DNA from: a virus
Length of the DNA: 46,095 nt
Reading direction: 5' to 3' (one strand)
IMG/VR virus record: IMGVR_UViG_3300044971_001141
Coordinates: 1 to 46,095 of that record
Position 1 is the first letter of the stretch. Each line of letters starts with the position of its first letter. A model generated the notes under the pieces. The model searched no databases. It was given only the letters and a program-made list of their open reading frames with translations, and was not told where the DNA came from. Made by a program: the position numbers and the translations under genes. Below, piece after piece: positions 7,671-16,200 of this stretch.

Positions 7671-8320
7671 AGAAACGGGTATTGGAGTGGATTTACGACC
7701 GATGGCTGACGGACTTTAAAGCCATACAGGGGGAGCGTGTGAAATCACGGTGGATAGAAAACACGGACTTCGCCTTTGAACTTGAAGGCAAACGCTATCT
7801 GAAATTCAGGTCGGCAACCGACTTACCGCTGCCAAGACTGGAGCGGATGCAGATTACCCTGATTCAACTTGAAAACCGATTGACACGGCACGAACTGACC
7901 ACGCTTGTAGAGATAGCGGAGGGTGCGCTGAATAATGCGGTAAACACGATTAAGACCAAGCAGAAAATCGAAAACATACAGACGGCATACTGGGTGTTTC
8001 AGGAAATCAAGTCAAGGCAGACTGACTTAATGTTTCATCCCGAACTGCTTTGCGAACTGGCAGCCCTGACGATTATAGAGGAAAATGAAGATGCCACAGT
8101 TATTGATGAGAATGTGCATAAGGCGAAGGTTCAGTTGTTCATGCGGCAGGGAGGGTCTGCCGATTTTTTTACGAAAGCAGGGGTGATTTCCCTCTTTCCC
8201 AATCCCGACTTATTGCTGCAAAGATCAGTCGAACTGTGGGAAGCGCACCTAAGTCAAACCAAGCTGTCAAAAAAGACTTACGATACCATTCTTGGCGAGA
8301 TAAATGCTACACATGGGTAG
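7667..8320 (+). CDS. Tail assembly chaperone (short form, gpG-like)
   Basis: 217-residue helical protein directly upstream of the tape measure, the standard place of the two-product tail chaperone gene. Near its end LSKKTYD is encoded across the heptamer A AAA AAG at 8269-8275, in the correct phase for a -1 ribosomal slip. The short form would coat or stabilise the tape measure before tail assembly. The role is inferred from position and the frameshift site, not from sequence similarity. Confidence 0.7.
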   Translation: MKKRVLEWIYDRWLTDFKAIQGERVKSRWIENTDFAFELEGKRYLKFRSATDLPLPRLERMQITLIQLENRLTRHELTTLVEIAEGALNNAVNTIKTKQKIENIQTAYWVFQEIKSRQTDLMFHPELLCELAALTIIEENEDATVIDENVHKAKVQLFMRQGGSADFFTKAGVISLFPNPDLLLQRSVELWEAHLSQTKLSKKTYDTILGEINATHG

Positions 8321-8445
8321 AGAATTTCAACACGGATTTAGTAACTTTGTGCGGCGGCGTAGCGGAGGCAAAGCAATTCAGGCGCACGGCCACGGTAGAC
8401 GATTACTGTCTGGCCTTAAAAGTTAAACTGAAAGAAAATGGCTGA
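7667..8445 (+). CDS. Tail assembly chaperone frameshift product (gpGT-like, 259 aa)
   Basis: Predicted -1 frameshift at 8269-8275 joins the first 203 codons of the short form to 56 codons of the next frame, ending at 8445 and overlapping the tape measure start. The extension includes NTDLVTLCGGVAEAKQFRRT and ends KVKLKENG, a plausible folded domain. That frame has no good ATG of its own (only GTG at 8236), and without it 117 bases before the tape measure would be non-coding. The arrangement parallels lambda G/GT. Confidence 0.65.
8269..8275 (+). other. -1 ribosomal frameshift heptamer
   Basis: A AAA AAG in the zero frame (codons AAA 8270-8272, AAG 8273-8275), a classical X XXY YYZ slippery site. 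Reading resumes with GAC at 8275. No strong downstream hairpin is obvious by eye. A TAACTTTG box also lies at 8342-8349 and might be a weak promoter for the tape measure. Confidence 0.65.
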
Positions 8446-10909
8446 AAAGATAATCGCCCAATACGAACTTGATACGACTAAATTCCGTCAACAGGTAAAC
8501 GGTATTGTCAAGTCATTAGATGAAGTTGAAAAGGAAGGTAAGCAGGCGGGGAGTGAAACTGAAAAGAGTTTTGACAAAGCGGGCAAAAGTGCCGTTAGAT
8601 TTTCAAACAATGTAAAGGATTCAGGAAACCAACTTGAATCAATTAAAACAACAATCACAAAGTTTGCAGGGGCGGTAGGTATTGCATTCGGGGTTCAGGA
8701 GGTTTTAAAGTTTACCAAAGCAACCATAGATGCGGCAAGTGACCTTAACGAAACATTCAGTAAGGTTGACCAGTTATTCGGTACTTCAACAGATACCGTT
8801 AAGGAATGGTCAAAGACTACGGCCGCAAGTTTAGGCCAAAGTCAGCAACAGGCATTGGATGCCGCATCTACGTTTGCCATATTCGGAAAGTCAGCGGGAT
8901 TGAGCGGGGATGACCTTGTAAAGTTTTCAACAGACTTTACGGCATTGGCATCCGACCTTGCATCGTTCAACAACACTACACCCGAAGAAGCTATACAGGC
9001 AATCGGGGGTGCATTACGCGGGGAGAACGAACCGATACGCCGATACGGGGTGTTACTTGATGAAGCGAGCCTGAAACAGGCTGCATTAAAAGAGGGAATC
9101 ATAAGCAGCACCAAAGAAGCGTTAACACCGCAACAGAAAGTGCTGGCGGCGCAGCTTGCAATATACCAACAGACAACGGCGGCACAGGGTGACTTTGCAC
9201 GGACATCTGACGGACTGGCAAACCAGCAACGGATATTAGCGGCGCAGTTTGCAAACCTTCAGGCCGAAATAGGTCAGGCTTTATTGCCGGTCATGCTTCA
9301 GTTTGTCAAAGCATTGAATGCAATGGTGACAGGTGACTTCCCTGCATTCGGGGATGCCATATCAAAACTGAACGATATGTTAAACCCGCTCGGTTTAGGT
9401 ATCGGCGGCATTATCAATGGCTTTGAAAAATTACAGGAAGCATTCAAGTTATTAAGTGACGGAGAAATACTCAAAGCACTTGAAAGTCTGGGAACGGCAT
9501 TCCTTGATTTTAACGGGGCAGTTAATCTTCCGCTGGCAGCCGTGCGTAAACTGGCAGAGGAGATATTCGGACTCGGTACGGGATTATCAGAAGCAGAACA
9601 GATTGAACAACGGTTTGAAGCACGTCAGAATACCTTTAACAATGCGATACTTGAAGGAGGTGAGGCATTGGAGATATTCCGAAAACGGGCAAAAGAAGTA
9701 TTAGGGGCAACGGATGCCGAGTTTGATAAGTACGTAGCTACCCAGCGCAAGCGGTTGGAAGTTACGGCTATGAATAACGAAAAGGATGCGAAAAGCATAA
9801 GTCTGTTACAGGCTATGCAGAAGGAAGTCGCTGCCATTACCGAGCGCATAAGTAAGCAGATACTTACGGGTGGGCCTATAAGCCAAAAGGATATAGACCG
9901 CTTGGAATTCCTGAACGGAAAACTGGATAATCTCAAATCACGCCTTGATGAAATAAAGAAGCAGACAAGCAGTTCGCCTATTGCATTAGAATTAAAAGGT
10001 GTTGAAAATGTTGATGCATTGACAGGAAGTATTGACCAAGCCGTTGCATCAAGTGTTGAAAAGTCAGGGATATTACTTGACCAGTTGCGGGCAGAATTTG
10101 CCATGACCGGTGAAGAAATCGCAGTTGACTTTGAAGAACAGATGAAAAGTGTTCAGGATGCACTTGGCAAAGTAGGCGAAGGATTCAATATGATTGCCGG
10201 TATTGTTTCACAGGTTCAGGAACGGCAACGTGAAGATATAAGCCGTACCTATGATGAACAGATACGGGCAATAGAAGGCAGTACCCTGTCAGAAGAAGAA
10301 AAGAGCAAACGCATTGAGGCATTACGGAAAAAAGAAGCGCAGGACTTATATCAGGTTCAGCTTAAACAATTTCAGGTTAATAAGGCCATAGCCATCGTTC
10401 AGGCAATAATTAATACCGCTGCCGGTGTGGTTGCCCAGTTTCAGGCAGGCCCTGCGGGTATAGCATTGGCCGCCATAGTTGCCGCAGCGGGTGCCGCGCA
10501 GATAGCATTGATTGCAAGTGAGCAGCCACCACCGCCGCCTGCATTTGCAGAAGGTACGGAGTTTGTACAACGGGGAAGAAACAAGGCTGGTGTTGATACC
10601 ATCCCTGCCATGCTGAATGAGGGTGAAGCAGTAATACCTACCGACAGGAATAAGGCTTACCCTGGTATGGCCAAAGCATGGATAGGCGGAACGCTTGACG
10701 ATTACATCGTGCGTAACTTTGTCGCTCCGAAGTTGGTGGAAATGGAACGCAAAGCAGAGCGGCGCATGGCCGACAACTTTGCCGCATCGCTGAAGGGTGA
10801 CGGGTTTGATGATGCCCGTTTATTACTAGCCACATCCGAGGGTAATATGTATCTGAAAACCATTGCCAAAGAGATGAAGAACAAACCTAAAAAACGGACT
10901 GCATGGTAA
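8438..10909 (+). CDS. Tail tape measure protein
   Basis: Sets tail length and may reach into the host during DNA ejection. 823 aa. Residues 100-230 match the TP901-type core (VDQLFGTSTDTVKEWSKTTA, FGKSAGLSGDDLVKFS, IGGALRGENEPIRRYGVLLD, QAALKEGI). Then come long coiled coils and a hydrophobic Ala/Gly-rich segment (VVAQFQAGPAGIALAAIVAA) near residue 680, which could insert in a membrane. The presence of a tape measure means a long-tailed phage. Confidence 0.92.
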   Translation: MAEKIIAQYELDTTKFRQQVNGIVKSLDEVEKEGKQAGSETEKSFDKAGKSAVRFSNNVKDSGNQLESIKTTITKFAGAVGIAFGVQEVLKFTKATIDAASDLNETFSKVDQLFGTSTDTVKEWSKTTAASLGQSQQQALDAASTFAIFGKSAGLSGDDLVKFSTDFTALASDLASFNNTTPEEAIQAIGGALRGENEPIRRYGVLLDEASLKQAALKEGIISSTKEALTPQQKVLAAQLAIYQQTTAAQGDFARTSDGLANQQRILAAQFANLQAEIGQALLPVMLQFVKALNAMVTGDFPAFGDAISKLNDMLNPLGLGIGGIINGFEKLQEAFKLLSDGEILKALESLGTAFLDFNGAVNLPLAAVRKLAEEIFGLGTGLSEAEQIEQRFEARQNTFNNAILEGGEALEIFRKRAKEVLGATDAEFDKYVATQRKRLEVTAMNNEKDAKSISLLQAMQKEVAAITERISKQILTGGPISQKDIDRLEFLNGKLDNLKSRLDEIKKQTSSSPIALELKGVENVDALTGSIDQAVASSVEKSGILLDQLRAEFAMTGEEIAVDFEEQMKSVQDALGKVGEGFNMIAGIVSQVQERQREDISRTYDEQIRAIEGSTLSEEEKSKRIEALRKKEAQDLYQVQLKQFQVNKAIAIVQAIINTAAGVVAQFQAGPAGIALAAIVAAAGAAQIALIASEQPPPPPAFAEGTEFVQRGRNKAGVDTIPAMLNEGEAVIPTDRNKAYPGMAKAWIGGTLDDYIVRNFVAPKLVEMERKAERRMADNFAASLKGDGFDDARLLLATSEGNMYLKTIAKEMKNKPKKRTAW

Positions 10910-12795
10910 GGGTACTGATAAACGGAAGCGAAACAGTAAACAGGCCGATCGGAGTAGATGCACTTTCGGAGCGGTATTTTTATGCAGACGAACTATTTGC
11001 TTTCCTTCGGGAAATTACGGGCAACATCACTTTTTGGGGAGATGACTTTGAGTTCTTTTACAATCTGTTTAAGACAGGGCAATGCAACTCGGTAACTGTA
11101 GATATTCAGGAACGTGAAGGTGATAACGGGGCATGGATTAACGCCTGGCAGGGATTGATTTACCTTCGGGATATTACATTCGATGCAGACCAAAGAACCT
11201 GCGAAGCTGAAATTGTTGATAACTCGGCAATCGCAAAGATTCAGAATTACAAAGAATTTCCGATTGAGTTATTTCAACCTACAAGTAAAAACGGGGTTAC
11301 ATTAACATTGCCTACATCCACGACTATTGACATAGTTGATTTAACCAATACGACCACAAGCGGCATAAAAGCATACACACAGTTTGATGTGATGGATTAT
11401 CTATTCGCATGGGTGACAGATAATGAGGTAGGCTTTCAGTCTGCTTTCCTTACTTCATCACCTGCGAATAAATACTATTTCATAACCGGTCAGGATATGC
11501 GTAAACTGATTACGGCCACACGCATGACGGTTACCATATCGGAGATGATTCAGGATATGTGTAAGATGTGGAATCTGCGCTGGGCAGTTGCATACATAAG
11601 CGGCAGACCGACTATTGTAATGGAACCTGCGGAATACTTTGAGCAATCCACCTACATTCAGGTAGACGGGTTCAGGGATTTCAAATTCAGTTACAACGAT
11701 AAACTGGATTACGGTACGTTCAGCTTCGGAAGTGCAAAGTCAGTACAGAATGATTACGATTCGGGTGATACTTACATAAAACAGATAATGACATTACCGT
11801 GGGCTGGTCATGCCAAAAGCAGCATAACACCTGACGGAAACTGCGCCACGAAAAGCGAGTTAAGACTTGAAACTTCACTGATAGTTTACGATTGTAACGC
11901 CATATCAGACTGCCTGAATAATACTACCGATGCCAACTATGATGAAAGCCTGTTTATCTGTAATGATGAGTCAGATGCGTGGCTTGGATTCATGCCTAAC
12001 AGACCTATAAATAATTACGATTTATTTTGCGTAAACCAACTGAAACGCTGGCTTAAATCTTATTGTTTCGGCTACCCGTCAATAGTTCAATGCGATTCGT
12101 ATTACGATACGTTTCAACCTTTCTTTTTTGGAGGAGGATTTTTCATGCTTCCGACTAATTTGATTAACGCAGGATGCTATCTGGACTATGCTATTTTTAA
12201 AGAAATGAATACCGTATCAATAGAGTTGTATCTTGAATTATCGGCAGATGCTATTGATAACCCATCGGGAGGCCCTGGTACTTTAAGATTTGCTCTACAA
12301 AATCAAGATATACCATTTGATCCAGCCATAGCACCTGATACGTCAAACGGATGGACGAGCGGACCGGTACATCCTAATCCTGAATGGGTGGATTATGTGG
12401 AGCGTGTTTTTAACGTAGGAGATACGGCAATTTATCATGGCTTTATGGATAATGTGCATTTGGACTTGGTAAACATTCCACCTTTATTTACTCTGCTGCA
12501 ATACAATCTTTCAGGTGGCCCATTACTTCAAATTAATCTTACACCAAACTCTTACATAAAAGTAAGGTCAAATGCTTATTCAGCCCTGCGCGGAGTGGTG
12601 TGCGATACTATGGCTTTCAAAGTAGATGCATCGGGTTATATTCAGCCTGCACAGGCCGAAGCGATTAGGACTTCTCCGTTTGGTAACTTACTTTTGCCGA
12701 ATAATTTTAAGAACTTTTCAGGGCCTATTGTGGAACTGGAACGCAAACTTTCCAACGGGGAAACAAAGTTGAACATCAATACCAAAACCATTTAG
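10903..12795 (+). CDS. Putative tail tip/baseplate protein (630 aa)
   Basis: First gene after the tape measure, where distal-tail or tail-tip proteins normally lie. It begins MVRVLINGSETVNRPIGVDA and is beta-rich with many aromatic residues (FWGDDFEFFYNLF). No enzymatic motif was seen. Similar large proteins follow the tape measure in other Bacteroidota siphophages. It overlaps the tape measure by 7 bases. Confidence 0.65.
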   Translation: MVRVLINGSETVNRPIGVDALSERYFYADELFAFLREITGNITFWGDDFEFFYNLFKTGQCNSVTVDIQEREGDNGAWINAWQGLIYLRDITFDADQRTCEAEIVDNSAIAKIQNYKEFPIELFQPTSKNGVTLTLPTSTTIDIVDLTNTTTSGIKAYTQFDVMDYLFAWVTDNEVGFQSAFLTSSPANKYYFITGQDMRKLITATRMTVTISEMIQDMCKMWNLRWAVAYISGRPTIVMEPAEYFEQSTYIQVDGFRDFKFSYNDKLDYGTFSFGSAKSVQNDYDSGDTYIKQIMTLPWAGHAKSSITPDGNCATKSELRLETSLIVYDCNAISDCLNNTTDANYDESLFICNDESDAWLGFMPNRPINNYDLFCVNQLKRWLKSYCFGYPSIVQCDSYYDTFQPFFFGGGFFMLPTNLINAGCYLDYAIFKEMNTVSIELYLELSADAIDNPSGGPGTLRFALQNQDIPFDPAIAPDTSNGWTSGPVHPNPEWVDYVERVFNVGDTAIYHGFMDNVHLDLVNIPPLFTLLQYNLSGGPLLQINLTPNSYIKVRSNAYSALRGVVCDTMAFKVDASGYIQPAQAEAIRTSPFGNLLLPNNFKNFSGPIVELERKLSNGETKLNINTKTI

Positions 12796-12797
12796 CC

Positions 12798-14510
12798 ATG
12801 CCATTCAGAGCCACGGAGCAATTCATACCCAACAGCGTTTACAACTTCATGCCGCCTGCAAGATGGGAGAAGGAAGAATGGAACAGATACATAAAGACCT
12901 GCGATAAGTTCGGGGATGAATACTGTTTTAAGATAAATAAGGACGAGCCGTTCACCATGCAGTTCCGTCCGCGGTTTATCGGGAGCAACCTTGCCAAAAC
13001 GGGATTCCTGTATTCAAATGCCATAACCACAACTACGGCAGGCAAAGCCACAGCCCCTAATATCGGAGTGGGTACGGCTGTTGACCAGTTAATCTTTAAT
13101 TTGACAACGGGACAAAGCACATACATAACCGCCATTGATTCGACCAACGTGGTTAGCGTGGCCGATGACATCTTCACCGCTTCAGATGCCGTACTTGTGT
13201 ACGATTACAAGAGCCAGCAGTTCAGCGTAACGGTTGACCAAGACCTTGGGATTCTTTTCTGTAATGACGGCAACGCGGGAACGCTGACCCTTCCCAATGT
13301 GGTAATCAATGCCAATTACTTTTACGTTTCGGTTTTCGTTACCGACTATGCAGGCGGGGAACTGGATGTGAAACTCGGAACGCAGGTCATCGGAACAATA
13401 ACGGCCAACGGAACGCATGAGTTTTTCGGTACGGCCAACGGGATAAACTTGGTCTTTGATACAACCGACTTCATCGGATGCCTGAAGCTGGCGCACTTTG
13501 AATGTTATGGGGTGAAAGAGGATTACTTCCTTGCCACCTATGATAAGGACTTTAATTTTATTTCTACTGAACCGGTTAACGGCACATTATACAACGGAGT
13601 ATTATTTTTTGAGGTGGGACAATTTGAAGAATGTTCCTGCCAGTACTTCGCCATTGAACAGGAAAGCCCGTGCATGAATGATGAAAGTATTATTGACGGC
13701 ACGTTCACAAGTTCAACACCGTGGAGTTTTCCTGACCCTGGTACAGTAAATATCAAGACCGGAGAACTGCAATTTAAATCAGCAGCCGAAGGTGATTACT
13801 GCGAATATATCGGTGAACTTACATGCCCGATTCTTTGCGATACCGAGTACGATATTAAGTTTCAGGTTACTTCACACATAAGCGGAAACATTGTCTTTAA
13901 CGTGGGAGGCACTTCGCTCGGGGTTACCATAACTGGAACGGGCAACTATTCATTTCCGCTGACTACCGGAACTGATTGCACCGATGTGATTCAGATAATA
14001 TCGGGAAGTGCTAACGCTACCTTCAACATTGACAACGTAAGCATCAACTATAAAAATGCCGTGTACGATACGCTGGGCATATCTGAACTTGCCTGCATCT
14101 GCAACGTGGATGGGTGCGACAGTACGATTACATTCTCAAATGATGTGGATTCATTCGGGTATGTATATCCCGAAGGTCTAAAACCAAACAAACTTATTGT
14201 ATGCGGAAGGTTGCGTAACTCGGTCATGCAGTTTAACGAATGGGTGACCAACAAGGACACATTCGGAAACCAGTCAGCCATATACGCAAACCTTGATAAT
14301 ACCGAAGAGTTTATCACCGAGTGGATACCGCCGTACATGGCCAAAGCTTTGACCGTTGCTTTATCACATTCAGCGGTAACCATTAACGGAACGGCATATA
14401 TCCTGCGCTCCACGTTCACCGCCCAGGTATCGGACGATTCCGAATACGTGAAAGTTTTAGCCACCGTGCAGAAAGCTGACCAGACATTTACTTATCTTTA
14501 CCGCAAATGA
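12798..14510 (+). CDS. Putative virion protein with galactose-binding-like domain (570 aa)
   Basis: Begins MPFRATEQFIPNSVYNFMPP. Residues about 290-420 contain SLGVTITGTGNYSFPLTTGT followed by NIDNVSINY, the pattern of a jelly-roll carbohydrate-binding domain that ends in DNVSI. Tail-tip proteins with such domains often bind host surface sugars. The repeated Thr-rich stretch ITTTTAGKATAPNIGVGTAV may be a linker. It is followed immediately by the MuF gene (overlap 4). Confidence 0.6.
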   Translation: MPFRATEQFIPNSVYNFMPPARWEKEEWNRYIKTCDKFGDEYCFKINKDEPFTMQFRPRFIGSNLAKTGFLYSNAITTTTAGKATAPNIGVGTAVDQLIFNLTTGQSTYITAIDSTNVVSVADDIFTASDAVLVYDYKSQQFSVTVDQDLGILFCNDGNAGTLTLPNVVINANYFYVSVFVTDYAGGELDVKLGTQVIGTITANGTHEFFGTANGINLVFDTTDFIGCLKLAHFECYGVKEDYFLATYDKDFNFISTEPVNGTLYNGVLFFEVGQFEECSCQYFAIEQESPCMNDESIIDGTFTSSTPWSFPDPGTVNIKTGELQFKSAAEGDYCEYIGELTCPILCDTEYDIKFQVTSHISGNIVFNVGGTSLGVTITGTGNYSFPLTTGTDCTDVIQIISGSANATFNIDNVSINYKNAVYDTLGISELACICNVDGCDSTITFSNDVDSFGYVYPEGLKPNKLIVCGRLRNSVMQFNEWVTNKDTFGNQSAIYANLDNTEEFITEWIPPYMAKALTVALSHSAVTINGTAYILRSTFTAQVSDDSEYVKVLATVQKADQTFTYLYRK

Positions 14511-15421
14511 CATACTCCCAACTATTACGGGAATTACTTGGCAACGTAGATAAGTACCCGGATGACTTTGCCGAAACCATGAATAAGGTGCAGGAAAAAT
14601 TCTTCCGTGAGGTCATTCCCTTACTTGACGGATTAAAGACAGGCGAAGGCGGGGCGATACTTGCAACGGCTGAAAACTACGCATTAAGCCAACAGGCCGT
14701 GGAGCAGGTGGAACTGATACTGGCCGAAAGCGGATATACCAAAGCCTTGCAGACATTCGCCACGGGAATAAACGAACAAAGGATTGTAACCGATTCACTT
14801 TACCGCATATTTCTGGACGATGCCAAAGCAGACTTTGCCGAGTTCAATGCCATGTTCACCAACTCACGGCGCAATGCCCTGACCTTAATGGGTGAGGGTG
14901 CGGTCGGAAACTTTAAACTGCAATTTTCAAACGCAATTGACACGGCCATATCTTCCAGTTCCACGTACACCGATGTGATTAAGAACATCCGTTTGTTGTC
15001 CGTTGGTGATGATCAGGTGGACGGGGTTCTTGAGCGGTACGCCAAACAGAATGCAAAGGATGCGTTTGCCGTAACGAACCGCTCCTACATGGAGCAGATT
15101 AACCGCCGTTATGATATTGTGTTCTTCAGATATGCGGGTGCGAACATGGATACCACACGGGAGTTTTGCCTGAAACACGCGGGCAAAGTGTATCACCAAA
15201 ACGAAATTAAGTCATGGGCGGGTCAGTCATGGGCGGGCAAGAACGCAGCCACAAACGAAGCTACCATCTTTGCGTTGTTAGGTGGGTATAACTGCAATCA
15301 TGTTCTTGAACCCGTGCCATACGACAGAGTGCCTGAAGATGTCATGCGTAAAGCAATAAACAAAGGGTGGGTAAAAATTGAGGACTTGCCCAAACGGATT
15401 CGGGACAAGTTCACTTCTTAA
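14507..15421 (+). CDS. MuF-like minor head protein
   Basis: 304 aa. The C-terminal third carries the MuF pattern: VTNRSYMEQINRRYDIVFFR, then DTTREFCLKHAGKVYH, and a final aromatic/His block GGYNCNHVLEPVPYD. MuF proteins join capsid assembly near the portal. Here it stands after the tail genes and before the portal, unlike the usual portal-MuF order. Confidence 0.75.
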   Translation: MTYSQLLRELLGNVDKYPDDFAETMNKVQEKFFREVIPLLDGLKTGEGGAILATAENYALSQQAVEQVELILAESGYTKALQTFATGINEQRIVTDSLYRIFLDDAKADFAEFNAMFTNSRRNALTLMGEGAVGNFKLQFSNAIDTAISSSSTYTDVIKNIRLLSVGDDQVDGVLERYAKQNAKDAFAVTNRSYMEQINRRYDIVFFRYAGANMDTTREFCLKHAGKVYHQNEIKSWAGQSWAGKNAATNEATIFALLGGYNCNHVLEPVPYDRVPEDVMRKAINKGWVKIEDLPKRIRDKFTS

Positions 15422-15581
15422 GGGGCAGTTTATCCGGGCCGCGTTCCAGAAAATCCTGCACGTACATCTGCGCCCGCTTCATACCCCCCCATTCGTTAAT
15501 CGTACATTGTTCTACCATTACGCGGAGAGGTACTCGCTTGGTGCAGTCAGTTATCGGCTTACGGCCGCGTTTCTTTTCCAT
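15411..15581 (-). CDS. Small basic protein, possible ribbon-helix-helix regulator (56 aa)
   Basis: ATG at 15581 (MEKKRGRKPITD) directly follows a minus-strand promoter: TTTG, 20 bases, TATTTTTG (complement of 15585-15592). The form GRKP...KRVPLRVMVEQCTINEWGG resembles short RHH-type regulators (a beta strand PLRVMV, then two helices). The stop overlaps the MuF stop on the other strand. It may regulate the divergent gene at 15651; that is inference. Confidence 0.6.
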   Translation of the reverse strand: MEKKRGRKPITDCTKRVPLRVMVEQCTINEWGGMKRAQMYVQDFLERGPDKLPLKK

Positions 15582-15584
15582 GCA

Positions 15585-15632
15585 CAAAAATAACAAGAGT
15601 AAGCCATGTATGCAAATAGCGGATTAACTTTG
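15585..15632. promoter_or_regulatory. Divergent promoter region
   Basis: Minus-strand -7 box at 15585-15592 (TATTTTTG) with TTTG 20 bases upstream drives the 56-residue gene. Plus-strand TAACTTTG at 15625-15632 drives the tail-tube-like gene at 15651. The two boxes are 32 bases apart, an arrangement suited to control of both by one regulator. Confidence 0.6.
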
Positions 15633-15650
15633 CCATAAATATTTTAAACC

Positions 15651-16190
15651 ATGTCATACAACATCTGCGCTGAAGATTTACCAGTATATGGCCTGAACGC
15701 TTGTGAAATCGACAAGACTGCCGCCATCTCTAAAGTTGCCTACGTTAAAAAAGGCCAAACCGACATCACCGATTACAGCGACCCTACCGAGTGGACTACC
15801 GCCATCGCCAACGGAAACGCGGTAATATCAGGTGAACTGTCTGCCGACCTTCCCGACGGCGCACCCGTTACTCAGGACAACAAACGTGCGTGCGGTGCGG
15901 CTACCAAACAAGTTGCCGTTGACTACACCGTTACCATCATTGACCCGAACGTGAGCGAGGCAAATGACCTATTCTACGGAGGCATCAACGGTAAGTCTTA
16001 CGATGTGGTTCTGTTCTACTGCAAAGAGGATGAAATCCGGGTACTTACCAACGGTCAGGTATCTGCACGGATTCCGCAGGCGGTAGGTAACCAAGCCGAG
16101 ACTCAGCACTACAATGTAACTCTGAACTTCCGTAAATCAAACGCGGACTTCGGTACATTGCTTGCTGCTCCCGCAGGAATCTTTGAATAA
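15651..16190 (+). CDS. Putative major tail tube protein (179 aa)
   Basis: Beta-rich soluble protein (ISGELSADLPDGAPVTQDNK, DYTVTIIDPNV, HYNVTLNFRKS) of tail-tube size, with its own promoter as expected for an abundant structural protein. Identification is by size, composition and promoter only. It could also be a head decoration protein. Confidence 0.5.
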   Translation: MSYNICAEDLPVYGLNACEIDKTAAISKVAYVKKGQTDITDYSDPTEWTTAIANGNAVISGELSADLPDGAPVTQDNKRACGAATKQVAVDYTVTIIDPNVSEANDLFYGGINGKSYDVVLFYCKEDEIRVLTNGQVSARIPQAVGNQAETQHYNVTLNFRKSNADFGTLLAAPAGIFE

Positions 16191-16200
16191 TTAACATACT

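Noticed and set aside
8313-8426. Third-frame ORF of 37 codons (MGREFQHGFSNFVRRRSGG) after the tail chaperone stop
   Set aside because: The -1 frameshift extension in the other frame fills the same space, has a better protein character and a perfect slippery site.
15378-15593. Plus-strand ORF opposite the small minus-strand gene
   Set aside because: Composition is not protein-like (PLHTPPFVNRTLFYHYAE) and the minus strand has a promoter and clean start.
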